DNA of 64,000 bases, taken from the NCBI RefSeq assembly GCF_001428365.1, contig NZ_LMSH01000001.1, positions 669,255-733,254 on the forward strand. The letters are read 5' to 3'. This document shows positions 38,536 through 45,238 of this stretch, piece after piece (the stretch's first letter is position 1; each line of letters starts with the position of its first letter). The notes below the pieces were generated by a model that was given only the letters and a program-made list of their open reading frames with translations, had not been told where the DNA came from and searched no databases. The stretch comes from Arthrobacter sp. Soil763. GTDB lineage: Bacteria; Actinomycetota; Actinomycetes; Actinomycetales; Micrococcaceae. Both the position numbers and the translations under genes were made by a program.

Positions 38536-39192
38536 CTAGTGTCGGGCGATCTCCGCGGCCAGCGGCACGACCTGCTCGGCCAGCAACGCCAGGCCGAGGG
38601 CCATCATGATGATGCCGCTGGCCAGCGTCACCCGGCGCGCGGCGCCGGGACGGGTCTGCAGGAGCCTGCGCGCCAGCAGGGCGACGACGGTGTAGACGAC
38701 GGCCACCAGCAGCACGAACGTCAGGCCCAGCAGCCCGGACTGGACAGGGACTGACAGGGCGGCGTTCGGGCTGACGAATTGCGGGACCAAGGCGACGAAG
38801 AAGAGCAGGCCCTTGGGGTTGATCCCGCTGGTACCCATGCCCTGCAGGAAGATCCGGAGCTGGCTGGCCTGGCCCGCTGTCCCGCTGCCGGTATCCGTCC
38901 CGAAGCTGGCCCCGCGCCAGGACCGCACCGTGGTGAGGCCCAGCCACAGCAGGTAGCCGGCGCCGGCGATCGTGAGCCAGCCGAGCAGGCCAGGCAGCGC
39001 GGTGATCACGGCTGCCAGCCCTGCCGCCAACAGGAGGGTGTGGACCACGTAGCCTCCGCACAGGCCCGCCACGGCCGGGACGAAGCTGCGTTCTCGCAGC
39101 CCGGCGGCAATCGAGTAGGCCCAGTCCACGCCGGGGGTGCAGGCCAGGGCCACCGCGACGGCGGTGAAAGCGGCGAAAAGCTGCGGGTCCAG
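38536..39192 (-). CDS. LysE family amino-acid exporter, probable CTG start
   Basis: 218 residues if begun at CTG 39192. The standard start GTG 39153 would begin inside the first membrane segment (ALACTPGVDWAYSIAAG). Translating from the CTG gives DPQLFAAFTAVAVALACTPG, the normal LysE/RhtB N-terminus, with AGGAG 6 nt upstream and an in-frame TAG three codons before it. Six membrane segments, GINPKGLLFFVALVPQFV in the middle. It would export an amino acid such as lysine, arginine or threonine. A divergent Lrp-type gene is its likely activator. Confidence 0.88.
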   Translation of the reverse strand: MDPQLFAAFTAVAVALACTPGVDWAYSIAAGLRERSFVPAVAGLCGGYVVHTLLLAAGLAAVITALPGLLGWLTIAGAGYLLWLGLTTVRSWRGASFGTDTGSGTAGQASQLRIFLQGMGTSGINPKGLLFFVALVPQFVSPNAALSVPVQSGLLGLTFVLLVAVVYTVVALLARRLLQTRPGAARRVTLASGIIMMALGLALLAEQVVPLAAEIARH

Positions 39193-39298
39193 GGGAGTCT
39201 CCTATCGGTGCGGTCCTTCAGGACAAGCCTAGGAATTTTCGGCCGGAAGGTGCTCCCCTTTTTCGCCCTTATCGCCACGCTGAGGGTAAGATTCTTGC

Positions 39299-39754
39299 GT
39301 GATCGACCACATCGACAGAAATATCTTGCGGCACCTCCGGGATGACGGGCGGATGACCGCGACGGCCCTCGCCGCGAAGGTGGGCCTGACCGTGGCGCCC
39401 TGCCACCGGCGGCTCCGCGAACTCGAGTCGGCAGGGGTGATCCGCGGCTACCGCGCGGACATCGACCCGGCCGCCGTCGGGCTCGGTTTCGAGGCGATCG
39501 TCTTCGTGACGCTGCGGCAGGTGGACCGGGCGACCATGGAGATCTTCGAGAACCGCGTGGCCGAGAACCCCAATATCGTGGAGGCGCAGCGACTGTTTGG
39601 TGAGCCGGACTACCTGCTCAAGGTGATCGCCGAGGACCTTCCGGCCTACCAGCGGTTCTACGATGCCGAGCTGACGTCCCTGCCCGGCGTCGAACGGCTG
39701 ACCTCGACGCTGGTCATGAAAAACCTGAAGGCCAACACCGGGCCTCCGGTCTAA
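39299..39754 (+). CDS. Lrp/AsnC family regulator of the LysE exporter
   Basis: 151 residues. An N-terminal helix-turn-helix (DHIDRNILRHLRDDGRMTAT, then ALAAKVGLTVAPCHRRLREL) is followed by the RAM ligand domain with EIFENRVAENPNIVEAQRLF and DYLLKVIAEDL. TAAGAT (39287-39292) ends 6 nt before GTG 39299, so the transcript is likely leaderless. Divergent from the LysE gene with 106 bp between starts; such pairs typically let a regulator sense the amino acid and turn on the exporter. Confidence 0.92.
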   Translation: MIDHIDRNILRHLRDDGRMTATALAAKVGLTVAPCHRRLRELESAGVIRGYRADIDPAAVGLGFEAIVFVTLRQVDRATMEIFENRVAENPNIVEAQRLFGEPDYLLKVIAEDLPAYQRFYDAELTSLPGVERLTSTLVMKNLKANTGPPV

Positions 39755-39788
39755 GCCCCCGGGCAGCCGCCCAGCAGGCCGCCGCCGG

Positions 39789-40256
39789 TCAGCCGCCCAG
39801 TAAGCCGGTAGTCCGGTAGGGGATGACCTCGCGCAGGAACATGCTCGTGGACGTCCGCGCAATGCCCGGACACAGCCGGATTTCCTCCGAGACCCGGTAG
39901 AGATCGTCCGGGCTGGTGGCCACGACCCGGATCAGCAGGTCCGTGTCGCCGGCGGGGGCGTGGCACTCCAGCACTTCCGGGATGTTGCGCAGCGCCTCAA
40001 TCGCTTCGTTGAGGTGGCTCTGGTCCAGTTCGGCGCTGACCGCCGCCGCCACCCCCCGCCCGAGCGCCGCGGGCAGCACTCGGCTGCTGTGGGGCCGCAG
40101 CGCGCCCGACGCCGTCATCCGTTCCATGCGGGACTGGACGGTGCCCCGGGCCAGGCCGAGCCGCTGGGCCAGCACCATGACCGGCAGCCGCGGGTCGGCG
40201 TCCAAGGCCAGGAGGATTCGGCGGTCCGTCGCATCAAGCTGCTGCAATCTGATCAC
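39789..40256 (-). CDS. Lrp/AsnC family transcriptional regulator
   Basis: 155 residues from GTG 40256. The helix-turn-helix reads DATDRRILLALDADPRLPVM then LAQRLGLARGTVQSRMERM; the C-terminal RAM domain contains NIPEVLECHAPAGDTDLLIR. An alternative TTG start at residue 4 has AGGAA at a better distance (9 nt) and may be the true one. It is convergent with the other Lrp gene. Its target is unknown: the upstream divergent space holds a long hairpin and no obvious metabolic gene. Confidence 0.88.
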   Translation of the reverse strand: MIRLQQLDATDRRILLALDADPRLPVMVLAQRLGLARGTVQSRMERMTASGALRPHSSRVLPAALGRGVAAAVSAELDQSHLNEAIEALRNIPEVLECHAPAGDTDLLIRVVATSPDDLYRVSEEIRLCPGIARTSTSMFLREVIPYRTTGLLGG

Positions 40257-40488
40257 TTCCTGTCAGGAGACTGCACTGCAACTGGTCAGTCTGACTATCC
40301 GATGCGGTGCCCGTTGCACCAACTGTAGGGCCGATGCTCAAATGGTGACAACATCGGCCGCCAGCCACCGCCGGCAGCCGCAGGCTACGGACCACCCGGC
40401 ACACCACCCGGACTCCCGACCAGGCCTCCCGCAAGGAGCCCGCCGCTGACTGACTCTTGTTCACGCATCGTCATTCCGCACCCTTACG
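40257..40488. promoter_or_regulatory. Upstream region of the Lrp gene, with short repeats
   Basis: GTCAGTCTGAC (40285-40295) is a perfect 5-1-5 palindrome, and GGTGC/GCACC arms flank CCGTT at 40306-40320; these are candidate Lrp sites. A frame of 35 codons starting at ATG 40343 (MVTTSAASHRRQPQ...) has no ribosome-binding site and is not called. No other gene is visible. Confidence 0.4.
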
Positions 40489-40551
40489 GCAGGAGCCCCT
40501 GAGCCCCCGACGTCGGATTTCCGAAGTCATCGGTGGCTGAGGGGCTCCTGC
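40489..40551. other. 63-nt extended stem-loop upstream of gluQ
   Basis: GCAGGAGCCCCT (40489-40500) pairs perfectly with AGGGGCTCCTGC (40540-40551). Inside, AGCC/GGCT and further CCGA/TCGG pairings continue the stem towards a TTT loop. It lies in a divergent intergenic space, 23 bp before gluQ, where a gene-end terminator is not expected. It may terminate an unseen short transcript or be a structured RNA element. It precedes the predicted leaderless gluQ promoter. Confidence 0.6.
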
Positions 40552-40574
40552 GTTTCCCGGCATAGGCTGGTGCC

Positions 40575-41471
40575 ATGACTTCAGCCGGACGCTTCGCCCC
40601 CAGCCCCTCCGGCGAACTGCACGTGGGCAACCTTCGGACCGCGATCCTCGCCTGGCTCTTCGCCCGGTCCACCGGCCGGCGCTTCCTGCTGCGGGTGGAA
40701 GACCTGGACCGTGCCCGGGCCGGTGCCGAGGCGGAGCAGCTCCGGGACCTGGCGGCGGTGGGCGTGACCTGGGACGGCGACGTCGTCCGCCAGACCGACC
40801 GCGACCACCTCTATGCGGAGGCGCTCGCGCAGCTCACCGCGGCCGGGATGACCTATGAGTGTTTCTGCACGCGCCGTGAAATCCAGGACGCCCCCACCGC
40901 CCCGCACGCCCCGCAGGGCGCCTACCCGGGCACGTGCCGCAACCTCAGCGCCGCCGAACGCGAGGATAAGCGGCGCCTCCGCCCGGCCGCCATTCGGCTC
41001 CGGGCCGCCGCCACCCAGGCCACGGTCCAGGATGTGCTCCACGGCAGCTTCACGGGGGTGGTGGACGACTTCGTCCTGCGCCGCAACGACGGGGTCACCG
41101 CCTACAACCTTGCGGTCGTCGTCGACGATGCCGCCCAGGGCGTAGACCAGGTGGTCCGGGGCGACGACTTGCTGCCCTCCACGCCCCGGCAGGCCTACCT
41201 TGCCTCGCTCTTGAATATTCCCGTTCCGGAATATGCGCATGTGCCCCTGGTGGTGAATGCGGCCGGTGCGCGGCTCGCCAAGCGCGACGGCGCCGTCACG
41301 CTCGGTGACCTCGCCGCCGCCGGCATCGGTGCCGACCGGGTGCGCGATGCGTTGCTGGCGTCGGTCGGCCTGCCGCCGGGTGCCCTGGCGGAGGCGCTGG
41401 ACGCCTTCGACCCGGCTGCCCTGCCGCGGAAGCCGTGGGTGTGGCCCGGCCTGGCGGCTGACGGCCAGTAG
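40575..41471 (+). CDS. gluQ: Glutamyl-Q tRNA(Asp) synthetase
   Basis: 298 residues, the short paralogue of glutamyl-tRNA synthetase without the anticodon-binding domain. The class I signature is FAPSPSGELHVGNLRTAILA, the zinc-binding region has CFCTRREIQ and a cysteine in YPGTCRNL, and the KMSKS-equivalent is LAKRDG. It attaches glutamate to the queuosine base of tRNA-Asp. TAGGCT (40563-40568) lies 6 nt before ATG 40575, so the message is probably leaderless. The next gene starts 10 bp after its stop. Confidence 0.93.
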   Translation: MTSAGRFAPSPSGELHVGNLRTAILAWLFARSTGRRFLLRVEDLDRARAGAEAEQLRDLAAVGVTWDGDVVRQTDRDHLYAEALAQLTAAGMTYECFCTRREIQDAPTAPHAPQGAYPGTCRNLSAAEREDKRRLRPAAIRLRAAATQATVQDVLHGSFTGVVDDFVLRRNDGVTAYNLAVVVDDAAQGVDQVVRGDDLLPSTPRQAYLASLLNIPVPEYAHVPLVVNAAGARLAKRDGAVTLGDLAAAGIGADRVRDALLASVGLPPGALAEALDAFDPAALPRKPWVWPGLAADGQ

Positions 41472-41480
41472 GCTGGAGGT

Positions 41481-42077
41481 ATGCCCGAGCCAACGCCCGA
41501 CCAGCCCCGCTTTACCGTCGACACGGCCAAAGTCCTCGCCGAAGTGGCCCACGACCGGCAAAAGGACAAGCTCAAGCGGCCCTACAGGGAGCACGTGCTC
41601 GCGGTCGGCGATGCACTGGAAGGCTTTGATGAGGACATCCGGATCGCCGGCTACCTGCATGACATCGCGGAGGACACCCCGATGACGCGCCAGGCGCTGC
41701 TGGACATGGGCGTTTCCGAACGGACCGTCGGCATCATTGAGCGGGTCACCCGGCGCCTTCACGAGTATCCGGACGACTATCCGGCCGGCACCCGCATCAT
41801 TGCGGAGGACCGCGACGCCGCGCTGGTCGAGATTGCCCACAACGCGCACCTCTCCCTGCCCGAGCGGCTGCAGGCCCTGGCGGAAAAGTGGCCGGACAAG
41901 CCGCCGGTGACCCGCTACGCCGACGCCCGCCCGGTCCTCTACGCAGCGGTCCCGGTGGAGGAGACCCGCAAGATCCTCGCCCGGGTCAACCCGTGGCTAC
42001 TGGAAGAACTCGACGCGCAGCTCGACGAGGCTGACGACACCGACTACGAGACCCTGCGCTACGACGAGGCGGACTAG
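41481..42077 (+). CDS. HD-domain protein, RelA/SpoT-hydrolase-like
   Basis: 198 residues. The HD metal site appears as His38 in YREHVLAVGDAL and His60-Asp61 in GYLHDIAEDTPMTR, with DRDAALVEIAHNAHLSL supplying a further acidic and His motif, as in the hydrolase half of RelA/SpoT and small Mesh1-type enzymes. A nucleotide phosphohydrolase role is inferred, but alarmone specificity is not shown. TAGGCT (41469-41474), 6 nt before the ATG, includes the gluQ stop codon, and GGAGGT is adjacent. It ends tail-to-tail with the next gene, sharing the CTAG that encodes both stops. Confidence 0.8.
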   Translation: MPEPTPDQPRFTVDTAKVLAEVAHDRQKDKLKRPYREHVLAVGDALEGFDEDIRIAGYLHDIAEDTPMTRQALLDMGVSERTVGIIERVTRRLHEYPDDYPAGTRIIAEDRDAALVEIAHNAHLSLPERLQALAEKWPDKPPVTRYADARPVLYAAVPVEETRKILARVNPWLLEELDAQLDEADDTDYETLRYDEAD

Positions 42078-43399
42078 ACGCGGCCCAGCAGGTCGATGTC
42101 CTCAAGGAACTCCTGCTGCACTTCGGCGCTGACCGTGGTCCGGGTGTCGGCGATCGCGTCGAGGTAGTCCTGCGTCCCCGGTCCCTTGCGGGCCGCTTCC
42201 CGCACCGACGCGGAGTCCCCGGCGACCGCGCCGCCGTCGCTGTCCATGCCGTACACGGCGTTTTCCAGCGCCCGCTGGGAGGCGCTGCGCGCGGCGTACT
42301 CGATGTCGGCGGGCGAGAACCCGTCGGTCCGGTCCACCAGCAGCTCGATGTCGACGTCGTCCACCACCGCGGCGGGGATGAAGCGCTGCCACATCGCCTC
42401 GCGCGCCAGCCGGTCCGGCAGGCCGATCGGGATGACATAGTCGAACCGGCCGTGGCGCAGGAACGCCGAATCCAGGGCGCGGATGAAGTTGGTGGCGCAG
42501 ACCAGCAGCCGGCCCGGCTGCTCCCGGAACGCCGGAATGATTTTCAGGAGTTCGTTCGTGACGCCCTGCAGCGGCGATGGCGGGTCACCGGCCCGCTGCG
42601 AGGCGATCTCCTCCACCTCGTCGATAAAGACGACGGCGTGTTCCAGTTCGGCGATTTCCAGGAACGTCTCGCGCAGGGCGCCGGCCAGGCCGAGCGGATC
42701 GGCGGCGAGCCGGGAGGGGAACACTTCGACGAAGGGCCACTCAAGCCGGGAGGCGATTGCCTTGGCGAACGTCGTCTTGCCGGTGCCGGGCGGGCCGAAC
42801 AGCACCACGGCGCGCGGCGGCACCACGCCGTATTCGTCGGCGAGGTCGGCCTCGGCCAGCGGCAGGACCAGGCGGCGTTCCAGGAGTTCCTTCTCGTGGC
42901 GCATGCCGGCTACGTTTTCCCAGAGGTCGCGGGCCAGGATGCGGCCGCCGAGCTGGCTCAGCGGTTCTAGTTCCTGGCGCTGGACGGGGATCCTGCGTTC
43001 GAAGTAGCGCAGGTTTTTCTTCAACACGAAGCCCCGGCTCAGGAAGGCCTCGACCCGGGTCTCGGATTCCGGCATGAGCGCGGAAAGCTTGTTCAGCCCG
43101 TGCGGCGCCATCCGGTTTTCGACGGCGGCCAGCAGCGATGAGCCGATCCCGCGGCCGCGGAATTCCGGGAGGGTGGCCAGGAAGACGATCCAGCCCTGGT
43201 CGTGGGCGGCGCGGCCGACCGCCGCCCCGACCACCTGCTCGCCCAGCACCGCAACCACGGCATGGTCCTTTTCGCACGAGGCAAGGACCTCGGAGAGCGC
43301 GTAGACCGGCTCCACATTCGTGGCCTTGAGCGTCTCCCACAGGTGCAGGATCCCGTCCAGGTCAGCCGAATGGAAATCCCTGATCCGCCAGTTGGTCAT
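42074..43399 (-). CDS. GNAT acetyltransferase-AAA+ ATPase fusion protein
   Basis: 441 residues from ATG 43399, with GGGAGACACC upstream. The N-terminal third (about 1-135) is a GNAT domain with the acetyl-CoA loop FRGRGIGSSLL (80-90). The C-terminal part (about 150-420) is a classical AAA+ ATPase with Walker A GPPGTGKTT (202-210), Walker B VVFIDE (256-261), sensor 1 LLVCATNF, arginine-finger region LRHGRFDYVIPI and sensor 2 DGFSPADIEYAARSA. It is related to FtsH/p97-like ATPases. I infer an ATP-driven remodeller combined with an acetyltransferase; the target is unknown. No peptidase domain is present. The fusion is unusual. Confidence 0.9.
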   Translation of the reverse strand: MTNWRIRDFHSADLDGILHLWETLKATNVEPVYALSEVLASCEKDHAVVAVLGEQVVGAAVGRAAHDQGWIVFLATLPEFRGRGIGSSLLAAVENRMAPHGLNKLSALMPESETRVEAFLSRGFVLKKNLRYFERRIPVQRQELEPLSQLGGRILARDLWENVAGMRHEKELLERRLVLPLAEADLADEYGVVPPRAVVLFGPPGTGKTTFAKAIASRLEWPFVEVFPSRLAADPLGLAGALRETFLEIAELEHAVVFIDEVEEIASQRAGDPPSPLQGVTNELLKIIPAFREQPGRLLVCATNFIRALDSAFLRHGRFDYVIPIGLPDRLAREAMWQRFIPAAVVDDVDIELLVDRTDGFSPADIEYAARSASQRALENAVYGMDSDGGAVAGDSASVREAARKGPGTQDYLDAIADTRTTVSAEVQQEFLEDIDLLGRV

Positions 43400-43514
43400 G
43401 AGGTGTCTCCCGGGTGGTTCGTCGTTGAGCCAGGCGTTACTGCTACTTCCGAGCTTAGGCGAACCGGTCCGCGCCGGAGGCCCCGGTGGCTTGCGTTACG
43501 CCGCCCCCACCTGA

Positions 43515-43637
43515 GCGCGAACGGACATTTGACGCCCGGGCCTGGGCGCGAACGGACACTTGACGCCCGGGCCTGGGCGCGAACGGACACTTGAGGCCCC
43601 GAGCTGTGGGCGGTTTAGGGCCTCAAGTGTACGTTCG
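43515..43637. repeat. 31-bp tandem repeat (three copies) plus an inverted copy
   Basis: Units beginning GCGCGAACGGACA start at 43515, 43546 and 43577, exactly 31 bp apart; the third diverges at its end to TTGAGGCCC. Positions 43618-43637 are the inverse of the third copy, 19 of 20 bases matching, so 43579-43637 can fold as a hairpin just after the DUF305 gene. The core matches the 64-bp palindrome at 29445-29508. The rest of 43400-43640 is non-coding. Confidence 0.88.
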
Positions 43638-43640
43638 GCC

Positions 43641-44240
43641 TCAGCGGAGGGGGTAGAGCCCGGCGAGCAGCTCCTTCATTTCCTTGATCTCGTCGGTCTG
43701 CGAGGCGGCGACGTCCTTGGCCAGGCCGACCGCTTCCGGGTCCTTGCCGCCGCGGACTTCCGCGTTGGCCATCTCGACGGCACCTTCGTGGTGGGTGATC
43801 ATCTGGTTCAGGAACAGTTTGCTTGCCTCGGTCCCCGTAGCTGCCTCAAGCTTCTTGAGGTCGTCCTCGCCCAGCATCCCGGACATGACGTGGCCGCCGG
43901 GCATCTCCACGGGTTCGCCCCAGCCCTTGAGCCAGCCGGTCATCCGGTCAATCTCCGGGCCCTGGGCGGCTTTGATCCGGCCGGCCAGGGCGGTCACCTT
44001 CGCGTCGGTGCCCTGCTTCTTGAGCATCATGTCGCTCATCTCGATGGCCTGGGCGTGGTGGGGGATCATTCCCTGGGCGAACATCGTGTCCGTCCCGTTG
44101 TGATCGGCGGCTGCGGCGGAGGTGCTCGTGCCCATGGTGCTGTGGTCCATGGAGGACGTTCCGCCGGTTCCGGCCGAGCAGCCGGCCAGGGCGATCAATG
44201 CGGCAACGGCGGCCGCGGGAAGAGTCAGTGCCTTGTTCAT
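43641..44240 (-). CDS. DUF305 family lipoprotein
   Basis: 199 residues with a lipoprotein signal ending LAGC (Cys21). The mature protein carries two copies of the DUF305 His-His motif: MIPHHAQAIEMSDMM and MITHHEGAVEMANAE. These form a ferritin-like four-helix bundle that may bind copper or another metal at the cell surface. A Met/His-rich stretch (SSMDHSTMGTST) follows the lipid anchor. It is next to a DUF6153 gene and a metal-responsive cluster, supporting a metal-handling role. Confidence 0.9.
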   Translation of the reverse strand: MNKALTLPAAAVAALIALAGCSAGTGGTSSMDHSTMGTSTSAAAADHNGTDTMFAQGMIPHHAQAIEMSDMMLKKQGTDAKVTALAGRIKAAQGPEIDRMTGWLKGWGEPVEMPGGHVMSGMLGEDDLKKLEAATGTEASKLFLNQMITHHEGAVEMANAEVRGGKDPEAVGLAKDVAASQTDEIKEMKELLAGLYPLR

Positions 44241-44345
44241 GGTTGTCCTTTGCGTAGTCCGGCCACGGGCCGGCGTCGGGCGGTGTGCAGCCAGTGGCGG
44301 TGCACGCCGGGGATGCGGGTGCCGGCGCAGGCCGGCCCGATCCCT

Positions 44346-44765
44346 TTACGTCCGACTGATGGACAGTTCCCCGGGCGTCGGCGTCGCGGGAAGGTAGGAG
44401 TAGCCGCTGTCCCGGGCCGTTCCGGGGGCGGACGGCCGCGGGGCGGAAAGCTGCGCCGATCCGGGAGGCGGTGCGCTCAGCGACGTGGCCGACGGGGCGG
44501 GGGTGCAGGCGGCGTGCGCGGAGTGGTGGTCGCCGCATCCTGCGCCGCAGGCGCACGACGGCGGGTCCGGAGTTTCGGGGGCGGCTGCCGGCCCGTGCTG
44601 CGGGGAGTGGTGGGAGGCTGCCGCGTGCGGTTCGGTCCCGTGCCCCGCGGCGGCGCCGAGGGGCGCGGCGAGAACGTGCATGCCGAAGATCCCGGCGAGG
44701 ACGGCCACAACGGCGGCGAGTATTGCCGCGCGGCGCACTACCGTGGGCCGGAATATCGCGTCCAC
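44346..44765 (-). CDS. DUF6153-like small membrane protein
   Basis: 139 residues from GTG 44765, preceded by GGGAAGGGGAC. One membrane segment (RRAAILAAVVAVLAGIFGMHVLA) is followed by a His-rich stretch (HHSPQHG) and a Cys/His cluster CACGAGCGDHHSAHAAC, then a C-terminus ending LSISRT. This layout matches the DUF6153 family that accompanies DUF305 genes in Actinobacteria. The Cys/His cluster suggests metal binding, as an inference. It lies directly upstream of DUF305 on the same strand, separated by 105 bp. Confidence 0.72.
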   Translation of the reverse strand: MDAIFRPTVVRRAAILAAVVAVLAGIFGMHVLAAPLGAAAGHGTEPHAAASHHSPQHGPAAAPETPDPPSCACGAGCGDHHSAHAACTPAPSATSLSAPPPGSAQLSAPRPSAPGTARDSGYSYLPATPTPGELSISRT

Positions 44766-44868
44766 GTGCGTCCCCTTCCCTTGGCTTCGGCTTTTCAGGC
44801 TACCGGGTTCCAACGTTACGGACGGGCGGTGTGTTCCCGCCGGCCCGGGGCCAGCTGTGCGTGCGAGT

Positions 44869-44920
44869 TTGACGTGGGATCCGTATATGACATTATCTGC
44901 GTATGAATGCAGATACGCAG
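44869..44920 (+). promoter_or_regulatory. Promoter and interlocking operators of the ArsR gene
   Basis: TTGACG (44869-44874) and CATTAT (44891-44896), 16 bp apart, form a promoter that would start at the ATG (44903). Two perfect inverted repeats interlock over the start: TATCTGC (44894-44900) with GCAGATA (44909-44915), and CTGCGTAT (44897-44904) with ATACGCAG (44913-44920). They are ideally placed for ArsR-type repression. Confidence 0.78.
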
Positions 44921-45238
44921 GTTGATGTCGACAGTCCCCATGTCGAACTCGCCGTCGAGGTCTTTTCCATGCTGGCCGACGCCACCCGTGTCCGCCTGAT
45001 CCTGGCTCTCGGGGAGGGCGAACTGCCGGTCAACGCCTTGGCTAAACGCGTCGGCAAGCCAGCGTCTGCCGTATCCCAGCATCTGGCCAAAATGCGGCTC
45101 GGCGGCATGGTGGCCACCCGCCAGGAGGGCACCAAAGTCTTCTACCGGCTCCAGAACGACCACGCTCGGGAGCTCGTCATGGCCGCCGTCCACCAGGCCG
45201 AGCACGCGCTCGGCACCGCGCCGAGGCACAGCGCATGA
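44903..45238 (+). CDS. ArsR/SmtB family metal-responsive repressor
   Basis: 111 residues with a winged helix-turn-helix: MLADATRVRLILAL, NALAKRVGKPASAVSQHLA, and the wing RQEGTKVFYRL. No cysteine is present in the alpha-3 region (DATRVRL), so an arsenic or cadmium thiolate site is unlikely. The last helix, NDHARELVMAAVHQAEHA, carries Asp and His residues like the zinc-sensing CzrA/SmtB site. It is co-transcribed with, and overlaps (ATGA), the histidine-rich cation exporter, so zinc, cobalt or nickel is the likely signal. Confidence 0.92.
   Translation: MNADTQVDVDSPHVELAVEVFSMLADATRVRLILALGEGELPVNALAKRVGKPASAVSQHLAKMRLGGMVATRQEGTKVFYRLQNDHARELVMAAVHQAEHALGTAPRHSA

Noticed and set aside
38423..39061. 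212-codon minus-strand frame overlapping the LysE gene
   Set aside because: It is Arg/Gly/Pro-rich in another frame of the same strand; the LysE frame has six membrane segments and family motifs.
40489..40551. tRNA gene
   Set aside because: The element is a single extended stem-loop with no cloverleaf arms, anticodon loop or TTC-type T-arm.
43515..43637. CRISPR array
   Set aside because: Units are contiguous 31-bp tandem repeats with no distinct spacers, only three copies, no cas genes, and the core is shared with a terminator palindrome.
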